Assembly (NCBI RefSeq): GCF_001937445.1
Contig: NZ_MSKS01000013.1
Coordinates: 62,001 to 126,000, forward strand
Reading direction: 5' to 3'
DNA: 64,000 nucleotides
DNA from: Actinomyces oris
GTDB taxonomy: Bacteria > Actinomycetota > Actinomycetes > Actinomycetales > Actinomycetaceae
The notes under the pieces: model-generated
Told to the model about the DNA's origin: nothing
Seen by the model: the letters and a program-made list of their open reading frames with translations, nothing else
Database searches by the model: none
Program-made: the position numbers and the translations under genes
In this document: positions 51,399-61,469 of the stretch, piece after piece
Position numbering within the stretch: position 1 is the first letter of the stretch
How the letters are laid out: the number at the start of each line of letters is the position of its first letter

Positions 51399-52181
51399 AT
51401 GAGCGAGAACTTGAAGAACGTCACCGTCGACTCCGCGCCGGTCCGCCGCGCCCTGGTCACCGGCGCCTCCACCGGCATCGGCGCCGCCACCGTTCGGCTC
51501 CTGCGCTCCCACGGGTGGGAGGTCGTCGCCACCGCGCGGCGGGTGGAGCGCCTCGAGGCACTGGCCGCTGAGACCGGATGTACGTGGGTGGCCGCAGACC
51601 TCCAGGAGCCCGGCGACGTCGAGCGCCTGGCCAGCGAGGTGCTGGCCGAGGGAGTCGTTGACGCCGTCGTCAACAATGCCGGTGGCGCGCTGGGAGTCGA
51701 CCCGGTCGCCGAGGGCAGCGCCCAGGAGTGGGCCACCATGTATGAGCGCAACGTGCTCGCGGCCCTGCGCGTGAGCCAGGCCTTCCTGCCGGGGCTGCGG
51801 GAGCGGGGCGGGGACCTGGTCTTCCTCACCTCCACGGCGGCCCACGACACCTACCCCGGTGGGGGCGGTTACGTGGCGGCCAAGCACGCCGAGCGGATCA
51901 TTGCCAACACCTTGCGCCTGGAGCTGGTGGGCGAGCCGGTGCGCGTCATTGAGATCGCCCCCGGCATGGTGGCCACCGAGGAGTTCTCCCTCAACCGCCT
52001 TCACGGGGACGCCGAGGCCGCAGCGAAGGTCTATGCCGGTGTCGCCGAGCCGCTCAGCGCCGACGACGTCGCCGCCTGCATCGTCTGGACGTTGGAGCTG
52101 CCCGCCCACGTCAACATCGACTCCATGGTGGTGCGGCCGCGGGCCCAGGCCTCCAACACGCTGGTGGCCCGGGAGCAGTAG
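51399..52181 (+). CDS. Short-chain dehydrogenase/reductase (SDR)
   Basis: Classical SDR oxidoreductase, 260 residues, using NAD(P)H. The cofactor motif is TGASTGIG, NNAGG is present, and the active site is Ser in LTSTAAHDT with YVAAKHA for Tyr and Lys. The pattern resembles YdfG-like serine/3-hydroxy acid dehydrogenases. The start is ATG 51399; there is no strong ribosome binding site, but TATCGT lies 6 nt upstream, so the mRNA may be leaderless. The substrate is unknown. Confidence 0.88.
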   Translation: MSENLKNVTVDSAPVRRALVTGASTGIGAATVRLLRSHGWEVVATARRVERLEALAAETGCTWVAADLQEPGDVERLASEVLAEGVVDAVVNNAGGALGVDPVAEGSAQEWATMYERNVLAALRVSQAFLPGLRERGGDLVFLTSTAAHDTYPGGGGYVAAKHAERIIANTLRLELVGEPVRVIEIAPGMVATEEFSLNRLHGDAEAAAKVYAGVAEPLSADDVAACIVWTLELPAHVNIDSMVVRPRAQASNTLVAREQ

Positions 52182-52299
52182 GGGCGCGGCGTTGTCAGAC
52201 ATAGGTGGTCCACAGGCGTGACCTGCCCCGGGCACAGCGCGGGTTCCTAACGTCTCTTCCAGCCCCGGCCGGGCCGGGAAACAGACTGAAAGGACACCC

Positions 52300-53142
52300 A
52301 TGACCAAGCATGTCTCCTCCGGTGGTGACGCCACTTCCTCCCCGCGCGACGCGGCCACGGAGAGCCTCCCCACCAGGGACGCCACCGATGCCGCCGACGC
52401 CGCAGCGCAGCACCTGCCGCAGGGCGCCGCGGGCGACCCTGGCAGTGACGGCACCAAGGACGTCAAGGACCTTAAGGACACTGCGGGAACCACTGACTCA
52501 GGCTCGGCGAGGACCGAGGTTCTTGCCAAGGACGTCACCCAGGACTCCGCCAAGGGTTCCGGGGCGGCTCGCTCGGCTGCCAGCAGCACCGCCGACACCA
52601 GGCTGGGCGGGGCGTGGGCGTCCCCGGATGCTCAGAACGCTGCGACCATTGGCGCAGTGCCCTCCACATCCGCGGCGGCCAAGAAGGCCCGGACCAAGGC
52701 GCGTGGGCCCTGGTACCGACGTCGCGTCGTCGTGGGCGCTGCCGGGGTGGCGCTGCTGGCGGGCTCCTTCGGGGCCGGGTGGGGGGCCAACGAGCTCCTC
52801 AGCTCCGGCTCCCAGCACGGTCAGGCCCAGCAGCAGGGAGCCGGCAACGGTCAGGGCATGCCCGGAGGGGGCCAGGGAGGACCTGGTGGTCAGGGCGGGC
52901 CCGGTGGGCAGATGCCCGGCGGAGGCCCCGGTGGCCAGAACGGTCAAGGCGGCCAGGGCGGTCCGGGAGGGGGCTCCGGTGGAGCCGGCCGAACCACCCC
53001 CAACGGCGACGCCTCCAGCGGCTCCGGCTCGAGCGGCGACCAGCAGTCGGGCTCCGGCTCGGGTGATAGCAACCAGAAGGGCGGCTCTGGCTCCTCGGGC
53101 GTCCTTCAGCAGCAGGACGCCTCTCCGAGCACGCAGAGCTGA
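52300..53142 (+). CDS. Single-pass membrane protein with a glycine-rich tail
   Basis: A 280-residue protein of unknown function. The N-terminal 130 residues are polar and Ala/Asp/Thr-rich without predicted structure. A basic patch RTKARGPWYRRR and one membrane helix (about 147-167, VVVGAAGVALLAGSFGAGWG) follow. The remaining 110 residues, presumably outside the cell, are Gly/Gln/Pro/Ser-rich with irregular GGQGGPGG repeats. There is no sortase signal. GAAAGGAC before the ATG gives a clear start. It may be a cell-wall-spanning or envelope-stress protein; this is a guess. Confidence 0.7.
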   Translation: MTKHVSSGGDATSSPRDAATESLPTRDATDAADAAAQHLPQGAAGDPGSDGTKDVKDLKDTAGTTDSGSARTEVLAKDVTQDSAKGSGAARSAASSTADTRLGGAWASPDAQNAATIGAVPSTSAAAKKARTKARGPWYRRRVVVGAAGVALLAGSFGAGWGANELLSSGSQHGQAQQQGAGNGQGMPGGGQGGPGGQGGPGGQMPGGGPGGQNGQGGQGGPGGGSGGAGRTTPNGDASSGSGSSGDQQSGSGSGDSNQKGGSGSSGVLQQQDASPSTQS

Positions 53143-53160
53143 GGCCGCCGGCACCGGCCG

Positions 53161-53236
53161 CCGCCCACAGAACAACATTTTCTTCAAAGGCGACGCGTAT
53201 TCGTGTCGCCTTTGAAGTTCTTGTCGGTGTGTGCAG
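53161..53236 (+). repeat. 76-bp hairpin repeat, copy 1
   Basis: Begins CCGCCCACAGAACAAC and ends GGTGTGTGCAG. It contains a perfect 13-bp inverted repeat, CTTCAAAGGCGAC (53182-53194) and GTCGCCTTTGAAG (53205-53217), with a 10-nt loop. It is A/T-richer than its surroundings. A copy with 74 of 76 identical bases stands at 54285-54360, on the other side of the aldo/keto reductase gene. Confidence 0.9.
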
Positions 53237-53301
53237 TTTGGGTTACGGTCGCTGGCACACCTCGCATTTCGCACCCTGATGACACGGAGGAGAGGAACCC
53301 G

Positions 53302-54249
53302 ATGACTGACACACGTCCCCGCATGGCGCTGGGCACCATGCACTTCGGAACCCGCCTGTCCGCCGCCCAGTCCCGTGAAATTCTCGACGCCTACCTGGAT
53401 CTGGGTGGCCAGTGGATCGACACCGCGAACTGCTACGCCTTCTGGGGAGCCGAGTCCGGCCTCGGGGGCCAGAGCGAGACCGTCATCGGCCAGTGGCTCG
53501 CTGATCGCGGCGTGCGCGACCAGGTGAGGATCAGCACCAAGGTCGGTGCGGAGCCGACCCGCCCTCATGGCTTCCCGGGCGCCGTGGAAGGTCTCGGCAG
53601 GGACACAGTCAACCAGGCCATTCGGGACAGTCTGCAGCGCCTGCAGACGGAGCACGTCGACATGTACTGGGCCCATATGGAGGACCGGGCGCAGCCGGTC
53701 GCGGATGTCGCTGAGGGCTTCGGCGCCCTGGTTGACCAAGGGCTGACCGCACGGACCGGGCTGTCCAACCACCCGGCCTGGTACGCCGCCGCAGCCAACG
53801 TGCACGCCCAGCAACGGGGCTCGGCCGGCTTCAGCGCCCTGCAGCTGCGGGAGTCCTATATCCACCCGAGGCCGGACACCCCGGTTGAGGGCGAGGACCA
53901 CCCCCACGGGATGATGACCATCGAGAGCAAGAACCTCGCCGAGCGATGCGGGCTGGACCTGTGGGCCTACACGCCGCTGCTCACCGGCGCCTACGAGCAC
54001 CCGGAACGCCCGCTGCCCGAGGCCTACAGGCACCCGGGGACTGACAAGCGGCTGACGGCGCTGCGCACGTGGTCGGACCGTCTTGCCATGAAGCCGAGCC
54101 AGGTCGTCCTGGCCCTTCTCAACGCCCAGCAGCCGACGATCACCCCGATCGTGGGCGTCAGCAGCGTCGCCCAGCTCACTGACGCCGTCGAGGCCACCCG
54201 CTTCAGTCTTCCGCAGGAGGCCCTCGAGGAGCTCAACGCAGCCGGCTAG
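53302..54249 (+). CDS. Aldo/keto reductase family oxidoreductase
   Basis: A NADPH-dependent TIM-barrel reductase of 315 residues. The typical first strand MALGTMHFGTRL, the active-site region DTANCYAFWG with Asp and Tyr, the strand DMYWAHMED with the catalytic His, and the C-terminal cofactor loop PIVGVSSVAQL are present. The substrate is unknown. GGAGGAGAGG before the ATG fixes the start. The gene lies alone between two 76-bp hairpin repeats. Confidence 0.88.
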   Translation: MTDTRPRMALGTMHFGTRLSAAQSREILDAYLDLGGQWIDTANCYAFWGAESGLGGQSETVIGQWLADRGVRDQVRISTKVGAEPTRPHGFPGAVEGLGRDTVNQAIRDSLQRLQTEHVDMYWAHMEDRAQPVADVAEGFGALVDQGLTARTGLSNHPAWYAAAANVHAQQRGSAGFSALQLRESYIHPRPDTPVEGEDHPHGMMTIESKNLAERCGLDLWAYTPLLTGAYEHPERPLPEAYRHPGTDKRLTALRTWSDRLAMKPSQVVLALLNAQQPTITPIVGVSSVAQLTDAVEATRFSLPQEALEELNAAG

Positions 54250-54284
54250 ACCGAGCGGATCCGAGCCGGCGACCAGCCGCATCA

Positions 54285-54360
54285 CCGCCCACAGAACAAC
54301 ATTTTCTTCAAAGGCGACGCGTATTCGTGTCGTCTTTGAAGTTCTTGTTGGTGTGTGCAG
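54285..54360 (+). repeat. 76-bp hairpin repeat, copy 2
   Basis: Same orientation as copy 1, differing only at 54333 and 54349 (T instead of C). The first change turns a G-C pair of the stem into G-U, so the hairpin is kept in RNA. It lies 35 bp after the aldo/keto reductase stop and 75 bp before the ileS T-box. Confidence 0.9.
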
Positions 54361-54434
54361 ATCCTCCGCCGGGTGTGGGCAGGATGACGCCGCCAAGCCG
54401 CGGCGTGAACTGGCCCCGGCGGCGCACCGCCCAC

Positions 54435-54730
54435 TAGACTTCCCAGAGCAAAGGCAGCGACCCGGCCATCACCGGCGAGCCTCCGGAAGAACCGGGCCCC
54501 GGCGCACCAGCGTCGTCGGCCCTCAGTAGAACCGGACGGGACAGCCCGTCACAGCTGGAAACGAAGCGGTCGTGCACACCGTCCCTCTCGGGGCGCAGCA
54601 CGGCAAGCGAGGTGGTACCGCGGTGCGGTGCCGGCTGAGGAACTCTCCCCGGCCGAGCCGACGTCGTCCTCGTCAGGCCCCGGGCGCCCGCCCGAGGCGG
54701 CAGGAACGAGTGAGACGAGAGCACACCGCG
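54435..54730 (+). promoter_or_regulatory. T-box leader of ileS
   Basis: The leader carries the T-box core GGTGGTACCGCG (54611-54622). A specifier ATC (isoleucine) lies at 54468-54470, within a short stem (CCGG-CCATCA-CCGG), as in the ultrashort stem I of actinobacterial ileS T-boxes. TAGACT at 54435-54440 is a likely -10. Uncharged tRNA-Ile should bind the specifier and T-box and free the ileS start region; in actinobacteria this class acts mostly on translation. Confidence 0.8.
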
Positions 54731-57700
54731 ATGGCTGAGAAGATGGCTGACAGCACCACCGCCGACGGCAGCGAGCCGACCGGCGCCGCCTTCTACCCCC
54801 TGCACCGCCCGGGGGAGCAGATCGCCCCCTCGCCCTCCTTCCCCGCCATTGAGGAGGACGTGCTGGCCTACTGGAAGGCCGACGGCACCTTCCAGGCCTC
54901 CATCGACAACCGCGCCGAGCCCTGCGACGAGTTCGTCTTCTACGACGGCCCGCCCTTCGCCAACGGCCTGCCCCACTACGGCCACCTGCTGACCGGCTAC
55001 GTCAAGGACGCCGTCGGGCGTTACCAGACCCAGCGCGGCAAGCGTGTCGAGCGCCGCTTCGGCTGGGACACCCACGGCCTGCCCGCCGAGCTCGAGGCCC
55101 AGCGTCTGCTCGGTATCGACGACGTCACCGAGATCACCCGCCCCGGCGGCATCGGCATCGAGAAGTTCAACGAGGAGTGCCGCTCCTCCGTCCTGCGCTA
55201 CACCAAGGAGTGGGAGGACTATGTCACCCGCCAGGCGCGCTGGGTCGACTTCGACAACGACTACAAGACCCTCGACCCCGACTACATGGAGTCGGTGCTG
55301 TGGGCCTTCAAGCAGCTGTGGGACAAGGGCCTGGCCTACCAGGGCTACCGCGTCCTGCCCTACTGCTGGCACGACCGCACCCCCTTGAGCAACCACGAGC
55401 TCAAGATGGACGATGACGTCTACCAGGACCGCCAGGACAACACGGTCACGGTGGGCCTGCGCCTGGAGGAGCCGCTGCGTCAGGGCGCCGAGCGCCCCGA
55501 GCTGGTCCTCATCTGGACCACCACGCCCTGGACGCTGCCCTCCAACGTGGCCATCGCCGTGGGTCCCGACGTCGAGTACGTGACCGTCCACGTCGATGAG
55601 GACCTCGACTCCCCGGTGGCCGGTCAGGACGTCGTCATCGCGAAGGACCTGCTGGGCTCCTACGCCCGCGAGCTCGGCAAGGACCCGCAGGTGCTGGCCA
55701 CCTGCACCGGGGCCGACCTGGTGGGGCGGCGCTACCACCCGATCTTCGACTACTTCGACGACGCCGTCCACCGGGCCGAGGGGGCGGCGCCCGGGCCGAA
55801 TGCCTGGACGATCATCGCCGCCGACTTCGTGACCACCTCCGACGGAACCGGCCTGGTGCACATGGCCTCGGCCTTCGGTGAGGACGACATGATCGCCTGC
55901 TCCGGGGCCGGCATCGAGACGGTCGTGCCCGTCGACGACGGCGGCTGCCTGACCGAGGAGATCCGCGACTACGCCGGGTTGCAGGTCTTCGAGGCCAACA
56001 AGCCCATCGTCGCCGACCTGCGCGACGGGGCCGGCCCCCTTGCCCGCCGCGACGAGAACCAACGGGCCGTCCTGGTGCGCCAGGCCTCCTACGTGCACTC
56101 CTACCCGCACTGCTGGCGCTGCCGCAAGCCGCTCATCTACAAGGCCGTCTCCTCCTGGTTCGTGCGCGTCTCGGCGATCCGTGACCGCATGGTCGAGCTC
56201 AACCAGGACATCGACTGGTACCCCGGCCACATCAAGGACGGCATCTTCGGCAAGTGGCTGGCGAACGCGCGCGACTGGTCGATCTCGCGCAACCGCTTCT
56301 GGGGCGCGCCCATCCCGGTGTGGGTCAGCGACAACCCCGACTACCCGCGCACCGACGTCTACGGCTCCTACGCCGAGCTCGAGCGCGACTTCGGCGTGAA
56401 GGTCACCGACCTGCACCGCCCCTTCATCGACACCCTCGTGCGGCCCAACCCCGACGACCCCACGGGCAAGTCCATGATGCGCCGCATTCCCGATGTCCTG
56501 GACTGCTGGTTCGAGTCCGGCTCGATGCCCTTCGCCCAGGTGCACTACCCCTTCGAGAACGTCGAGTGGTTCGAGTCGCACTACCCGGGTGACTTCATCG
56601 TGGAGTACATCGGCCAGACCCGCGGCTGGTTCTACACCCTCCACGTCCTGGCCACCGCCCTGTTCGACCGGCCCGCCTTCACCTCCTGCGTCTCCCACGG
56701 CATCCTCCTGGGCAACGACGGGGCCAAGATGAGCAAGTCGCTGCGCAACTACCCGGACGTCTCCATGGTCTTCGACCGCGACGGGGCCGACGCCATGCGC
56801 TGGTTCCTGCTCTCGGCGCCGGTCATGCGCGGGGGCAACCTCGTGGTCACCGACAAGGCCATCCGCGACACCGTGCGCCAGGTGGTGCTGCCGCTGTGGA
56901 ACACCTGGTACTTCTTCGCGCTCTACGCCGGCCAGGTGGGCCAGTCCGGCTACGTCACCGACGGCGTCGACCTGGGCGACGCGGGCCTGTTCGCCAAGCA
57001 CGGCGGCCTGCACGTCATGGACCGCTACGTCCTGGCCCGCACCAAGGACCTGGCCGAGACGGTGGCCGCCCAGATGGACGGCTACGATATCACCGGGGCC
57101 TGCGCCACGATCCGAGACTTCCTCGACGTGCTCACCAACTGGTACCTGCGCACCTCGCGCCAGCGCTTCACCGACGGCGAGACGGCCGCCTTCGACACCC
57201 TGGCCACCGTGCTGCGCGTGCTCACCGAGGTGATGGCGCCGCTGGCGCCGTTGGTGAGCGAGGAGATCTGGCGGGGCCTGACCGGTGGGCGCTCCGTGCA
57301 CCTGACCGACTGGCCCGTCCTGCCCGAGCATGTCGCCAATGCCGAGCTCGTCACGGCTATGGACGAGGCCCGAGCCGCCGTCTCGGCCGCCCTGAGCCTG
57401 CGCAAGGCCGAGAAGCTGCGCGTGCGCCAGCCGCTTCGAAGCCTGACCATCGCCACGGCGGACCCGGCCGGGCTGACCCCCTTCCGCGAGCTCGTCGCCG
57501 AGGAGGTCAACGTCAAGGAGGTGCGGGTCCTGGACGCCGAGTCCGCCGGCTACGAGGCCCGAACTGACCTGGCCCTCAACCCGCGCGCCTTCAGCCCCGA
57601 GGTCCGCAAGCTCACCTCCAGGCTCTTCGCCGCCGTCAAGGCGGGCCTGTGGGAGCTCACCGAGGACGGGGACGTGCGCTTCGACGACGTCCTGCTTGAC

Positions 57701-58102
57701 GGAACCCCCGTGGTCCTGGAGGCGGAGGACTCCGCCTTCACCCTGACCACCCGCATCGAGGTCGACGACGACTCCCTGGCCGCCACCATGCTGCCCTCGG
57801 GAGCCTTCGTGGTCCTGGACACCGCCCTCGACGACGCCCTGGAGGCCGAGGGCTGGGCCCGCGACCTGGTGCGCCTGGTCCAGGACGAGCGCAAGGCCGT
57901 CGGCCTGCACGTGGGGGACCGGATTCGCCTGGAGCTGAGGGTTCCTCAGGACAAGGACGCCTGGACTGGTGCCCACCTGGACCTCATCAAGCGGGAGGTC
58001 GGCTGCGTGGACGCCTCCGTTGTGGCGGACCCGGCTGCGAAGGAGCCCACCGCCACCGTCGAGAAGGTCACCGAGACGGCCACGGGGGCGGGCGAGGCCT
58101 GA
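54731..58102 (+). CDS. ileS: Isoleucine--tRNA ligase
   Basis: Class I aminoacyl-tRNA synthetase of 1123 residues; charges tRNA-Ile and edits valine. The HIGH motif is [17 protein letters not shown] is in [10 protein letters not shown], and the editing domain contains [13 protein letters not shown]. The C-terminal extension after the anticodon-binding domain, without a zinc-binding cysteine cluster, and the length point to the type-2 (eukaryote-like) IleRS group, which is often mupirocin-tolerant. The ATG at 54731 fits the end of the T-box leader; upstream codons in frame are leader. A strong terminator follows. Confidence 0.95.
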   Translation: MAEKMADSTTADGSEPTGAAFYPLHRPGEQIAPSPSFPAIEEDVLAYWKADGTFQASIDNRAEPCDEFVFYDGPPFANGLPHYGHLLTGYVKDAVGRYQTQRGKRVERRFGWDTHGLPAELEAQRLLGIDDVTEITRPGGIGIEKFNEECRSSVLRYTKEWEDYVTRQARWVDFDNDYKTLDPDYMESVLWAFKQLWDKGLAYQGYRVLPYCWHDRTPLSNHELKMDDDVYQDRQDNTVTVGLRLEEPLRQGAERPELVLIWTTTPWTLPSNVAIAVGPDVEYVTVHVDEDLDSPVAGQDVVIAKDLLGSYARELGKDPQVLATCTGADLVGRRYHPIFDYFDDAVHRAEGAAPGPNAWTIIAADFVTTSDGTGLVHMASAFGEDDMIACSGAGIETVVPVDDGGCLTEEIRDYAGLQVFEANKPIVADLRDGAGPLARRDENQRAVLVRQASYVHSYPHCWRCRKPLIYKAVSSWFVRVSAIRDRMVELNQDIDWYPGHIKDGIFGKWLANARDWSISRNRFWGAPIPVWVSDNPDYPRTDVYGSYAELERDFGVKVTDLHRPFIDTLVRPNPDDPTGKSMMRRIPDVLDCWFESGSMPFAQVHYPFENVEWFESHYPGDFIVEYIGQTRGWFYTLHVLATALFDRPAFTSCVSHGILLGNDGAKMSKSLRNYPDVSMVFDRDGADAMRWFLLSAPVMRGGNLVVTDKAIRDTVRQVVLPLWNTWYFFALYAGQVGQSGYVTDGVDLGDAGLFAKHGGLHVMDRYVLARTKDLAETVAAQMDGYDITGACATIRDFLDVLTNWYLRTSRQRFTDGETAAFDTLATVLRVLTEVMAPLAPLVSEEIWRGLTGGRSVHLTDWPVLPEHVANAELVTAMDEARAAVSAALSLRKAEKLRVRQPLRSLTIATADPAGLTPFRELVAEEVNVKEVRVLDAESAGYEARTDLALNPRAFSPEVRKLTSRLFAAVKAGLWELTEDGDVRFDDVLLDGTPVVLEAEDSAFTLTTRIEVDDDSLAATMLPSGAFVVLDTALDDALEAEGWARDLVRLVQDERKAVGLHVGDRIRLELRVPQDKDAWTGAHLDLIKREVGCVDASVVADPAAKEPTATVEKVTETATGAGEA

Positions 58103-58126
58103 TCGGGTTCCGGGCCTGAGCACCTA

Positions 58127-58165
58127 CGGGACCGGCAGACCACGTGAATCGGTCTGCCGGTCCCG
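58127..58165 (+). terminator. ileS terminator
   Basis: A perfect 15-bp stem, CGGGACCGGCAGACC (58127-58141) with GGTCTGCCGGTCCCG (58151-58165), and a 9-nt loop, 24 nt after the ileS stop. Confidence 0.8.
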
Positions 58166-58517
58166 CAAGTATGTCCAGTACCGGGCTTCTCGGCTTGTAT
58201 CGCAATGGATCGTGAGAAGACGCGGCGCCAATATTCACCGCTCCGGTTAAAGTAGCTTCATCAATCTTCTGCGTAGAGAGTGGATGCCAGCGCCTCTCCT
58301 ATGTTATAGGTCTCATGATGAGTGGTCCGCGTGCTACTATCTCCCGTGGAAACTCGGCTCCTGAGGTCCGTTTGATTGAAAAGTTGAACTGTCTCTGGGA
58401 TGGGCTGCTACTGCTGAGCGGAAGCACGCAGTTTCCGCTGAAACACTCCAAATCCCCTGCGGACGATCCTCAGTGTCGAGGTCCATTCGGCTTCACCCTC
58501 CAACGAAGGAGATCCCT
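58166..58517 (+). other. 352-bp region before cas3, without a recognised gene
   Basis: It is clearly A/T-richer than both flanks. It contains the inverted repeat CCTAT-GTT-ATAGG (58298-58310) and TACTAT (58335-58340), which could be a -10 for the cas operon. GAAGGAGATCC just before the cas3 GTG is a good ribosome binding site. No CRISPR repeat is visible here. A 68-codon frame at 58315-58521 has no recognisable product. Confidence 0.5.
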
Positions 58518-61469
58518 GTGACGCTCTCGGAGCAAGCCCGATCCGTGTGGGCCAAGTTCGGCTATGACCCCGAGAGCTGTCACTGGCTCCCCCTCTGGCT
58601 GCATCTGCTCGACGCCGCAGCAGTGGCTGAGCACCTCGCCAGACACTGGTTGGCGCCCACTGTCTGCGAACTCATTGAGCGCGAGTTCGTGGACTCCGAC
58701 TCAGGACTGATCCCGGTGGAAGAGTTCTGCCTGCTCGCCTCTTGGATCTCAGGCGTCCACGACATCGGCAAGTGCACCCCGGCCTTCTCCGTCCAGGCCC
58801 CGGCCCTCGACGACCGCATGAAGGAGGCAGGGCTGATCCACGGGCCGGTTGATCGACTCGAGCGGCGCAAGGTTCCGCATGCCCTGGCCGGGCACGTGAT
58901 CTTGGAGAAATGGCTCATGGAAGGCCATGGTTGGGACCTTGAACCTGCCGAGGCCCTCGCCTCCGTCGTCGGCGCACATCACGGTATCCCGCCCACGACG
59001 GCGGCTCTCACCACCGACTACTACGGGCATGAGCACCTCCTCGGCGAGGATGAGGCGTGGAGCGTGACCCGCCACGAGCTCCTCGAACTCGTGACACGAC
59101 GCTCCGGTGCTGCGGCTCTTCTTCCTCGCTGGGCGCGTCACCGATGGTCCCAGCCCTTCCTCGTGGAGCTCTCGGGGCTGCTCATCGTCTCGGACTGGAT
59201 CGCCTCGACCGAATCCTATTTCCCGCTGCTGCCCCTCGAGGATGACGGTGCGCGCCTGCTCGCGCCCGACGCCCATGCCCTTCGTGCGGCCACAGGTTTG
59301 TCGCGTCTGGAGATCCCCGCGCCATGGCGTCCCCGCGACGGGGGCTCCGCTCCCGACTGTCTGCTCACCAGTCGTTTCAACCTGCCCGATGGCGCTCGCG
59401 CCACCGACGTCCAGGCCCGCACACTTCAGGCCGCCCGCACCATGGACCTGCCGGGCATGCTTATCGTCCAGGAGTCCACGGGAGGAGGGAAGACTGAGGC
59501 GGCTCTCATGGCCGCCGAGGTGCTCGCCGCCCGCACACGCCGCTCCGGAATCCTCTTCGCCCTCCCCACCCAGGCGACCACGGACGCCATGTTCTCTCGC
59601 GAGCTTGACTGGCTGGAGAACATTGAGGAGGCCTACGCCGGTAAGGGGGCGCCGTCGGAGTTCGCCGCTCAGCTCCTGCACGGACGGTCTCGACTCAACA
59701 AGGAGGCGCAGCTTCTGCGACGCCGCGGTTACGAGATCCGTGACCGGCTCCTTGGATCGCTTGACGACTCGACCGGTGAGAGCCCACGCCCTATCGGGAT
59801 TGGATGGGACGAGGAAGAGGCTCGAACGGGTCGTGCCGCAGACTCCGAGGACGGCCGCAGAGCCGACCTGGCGATCCTGGCCTGGTTCAGCGGACGCAAG
59901 AAGTCGATGCTGTCGGACTTCGTCGTCACTACCGTGGACCACCTGCTGTTCGGGGCAATGCGTTCCCCACACTTGGCCATGCGACACTTGGGACTGTCCC
60001 GCAAGGTCGTCATTGTCGACGAGGTGCACTCCTACTCCACGTACATGAACGTCTACCTGGACCGGGTCCTGACCTGGCTCGCAGCCTACGGGGTGCCGGT
60101 GGTGCTCCTGTCTGCCACACTGTCCGAGGCCCGTTGCTCCGCCATGGTCGACGCCTACCGACGGGGCCTGCGCCTAGTTGCAGGTAAGCGCGTCCGCCGG
60201 CGTCCCGCCCCTGAGAACGTGCACACTCCCTTCCCCTGCCTGGTCACTGCTAGTGAGGAGCGCACTGGGGTCGTCCCGACCGCGTCGGGACGACGCAGCA
60301 CAGTCCGGATGAGACGGCTTACGAAGGATGCTCTGATCCTGCTCTTGGAGGAGGCCCTCGTTGACGGCGGCTGCGCGCTGGTGGTACGCAACACGGTGCG
60401 GCGCGCCCAGGAGACCTATGAGCGGCTGCGCGAGCACTTCGGCGAGGACGTCAGTCTCAACCACGCCCGGTTCACGATCGGCGACCGGCTCGCCAAGGAC
60501 AAGGATCTTCTTAACCGCTTCGGTCCTCCGCGCAAGGCTGGAAAGCGCCCGCGCAGAGCCATCGTCGTCGCTACCCAGGTCGTCGAGCAGTCTCTCGACG
60601 TCGACTTCGACCTGCTCGTCACTGACCTCGCTCCCATCGACCTGGTCCTCCAGCGCATGGGGCGCCTGCATCGTCACCAGCGGCGGCGGCCGCCCCGACT
60701 TGCCGAGCCCGCCTGCTACATCGACTGGCTGCCATCGATGTCGTCCCCCGAGCCTTCGCTGGAACCGGGGGCCAAGGCGATCTATGGCGAGCAGGACATG
60801 CTCATGAGCGCGGCCGCACTGGACCGGGTGATCGACGGCTCCGGTATCGTTACGGTTCCGGATGATGTCCATGACCTCATCGAGGCCGTCTACGGTCCCG
60901 ATGCCCCAGTACCGCCGTCGTGGAAGGAAGCTGTCGACCGAGCTCGAGAGAAGTACGCGACGAGTAACCGTGAGAAGCATGAGGCTGCTCAGGGATTCCT
61001 TCTGAATGAGCCCGAGCGGAGAGGGAAGGGTGCCTCCCTGATCGGCTGGCTGCACGTGACGGCCTCCGACAACGAGGAGAGGGGACGCGCCCAGGTCCGC
61101 GACGGCGAGGACTCCCTGGAGGTCATCCTCCTGGACCTGCGCCGGGTAGGCGGCCAGGAGGAGCTACGCACTCTACCATCCGCACCGGAGGCTCCAGGAG
61201 CCATGATCCCCACAGACCGCGCCCCGGACAAGAAGATCGCCCGCGCCATGGCCCTGTCCGCCGTGAGGCTGCCCCCGCGTCTGAGCAACCCGAGCAGGAT
61301 CGACCAGGTCATTGATGAGCTGGAAATACGTGTCGTACCCGCCTGGCAGGATGATCCGCAGCTCCGCGGACAGCTGTTCCTTCTCCTGGATAAGGGTCGG
61401 GCTCAACTGGCCGACACGGTACTCGAGTACTCCCCATCCACCGGGCTCAAGGAGGTCCAATCAGAATGA
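58518..61469 (+). CDS. cas3: CRISPR-associated helicase/nuclease Cas3 (type I-E)
   Basis: Nuclease-helicase that degrades DNA unwound after Cascade binding; 983 residues. The HD nuclease domain is N-terminal, with SGVHDIGK (His81, Asp82) and VGAHHG. The helicase follows: Walker A ESTGGGKTE (319-327), DEVH (501-504), and the late motifs TQVVEQSLDVDFD and QRMGRLHRH. HD fused ahead of the helicase is the normal I-E order. GTG 58518 is preceded by GAAGGAG and gives MTLSEQARSVWAKF. The casA gene overlaps its stop by 4 bp. Confidence 0.93.
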   Translation: MTLSEQARSVWAKFGYDPESCHWLPLWLHLLDAAAVAEHLARHWLAPTVCELIEREFVDSDSGLIPVEEFCLLASWISGVHDIGKCTPAFSVQAPALDDRMKEAGLIHGPVDRLERRKVPHALAGHVILEKWLMEGHGWDLEPAEALASVVGAHHGIPPTTAALTTDYYGHEHLLGEDEAWSVTRHELLELVTRRSGAAALLPRWARHRWSQPFLVELSGLLIVSDWIASTESYFPLLPLEDDGARLLAPDAHALRAATGLSRLEIPAPWRPRDGGSAPDCLLTSRFNLPDGARATDVQARTLQAARTMDLPGMLIVQESTGGGKTEAALMAAEVLAARTRRSGILFALPTQATTDAMFSRELDWLENIEEAYAGKGAPSEFAAQLLHGRSRLNKEAQLLRRRGYEIRDRLLGSLDDSTGESPRPIGIGWDEEEARTGRAADSEDGRRADLAILAWFSGRKKSMLSDFVVTTVDHLLFGAMRSPHLAMRHLGLSRKVVIVDEVHSYSTYMNVYLDRVLTWLAAYGVPVVLLSATLSEARCSAMVDAYRRGLRLVAGKRVRRRPAPENVHTPFPCLVTASEERTGVVPTASGRRSTVRMRRLTKDALILLLEEALVDGGCALVVRNTVRRAQETYERLREHFGEDVSLNHARFTIGDRLAKDKDLLNRFGPPRKAGKRPRRAIVVATQVVEQSLDVDFDLLVTDLAPIDLVLQRMGRLHRHQRRRPPRLAEPACYIDWLPSMSSPEPSLEPGAKAIYGEQDMLMSAAALDRVIDGSGIVTVPDDVHDLIEAVYGPDAPVPPSWKEAVDRAREKYATSNREKHEAAQGFLLNEPERRGKGASLIGWLHVTASDNEERGRAQVRDGEDSLEVILLDLRRVGGQEELRTLPSAPEAPGAMIPTDRAPDKKIARAMALSAVRLPPRLSNPSRIDQVIDELEIRVVPAWQDDPQLRGQLFLLLDKGRAQLADTVLEYSPSTGLKEVQSE

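Noticed and set aside
49734-52598. A 954-codon minus-strand frame across the transporter and SDR region.
   Set aside because: It runs out of frame through the well-supported YuiF-like gene and antisense to the SDR gene, and shows only Gly/Arg/Ala-rich sequence.
53161-54360. The aldo/keto reductase and its hairpin repeats as an integron gene cassette with attC sites.
   Set aside because: The repeats lack the GTTRRRY core and the two-box attC layout, and there is no integrase nearby.
54434-58123. A 1229-codon minus-strand frame opposite ileS.
   Set aside because: It lies wholly antisense to a well-supported synthetase. Its Gly/Val/His-rich repeats mirror the ileS codon bias.
58315-58521. A 68-codon plus-strand frame ending at the cas3 start.
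   Set aside because: There is no recognisable protein, no convincing ribosome binding site, and it spans the putative promoter region.
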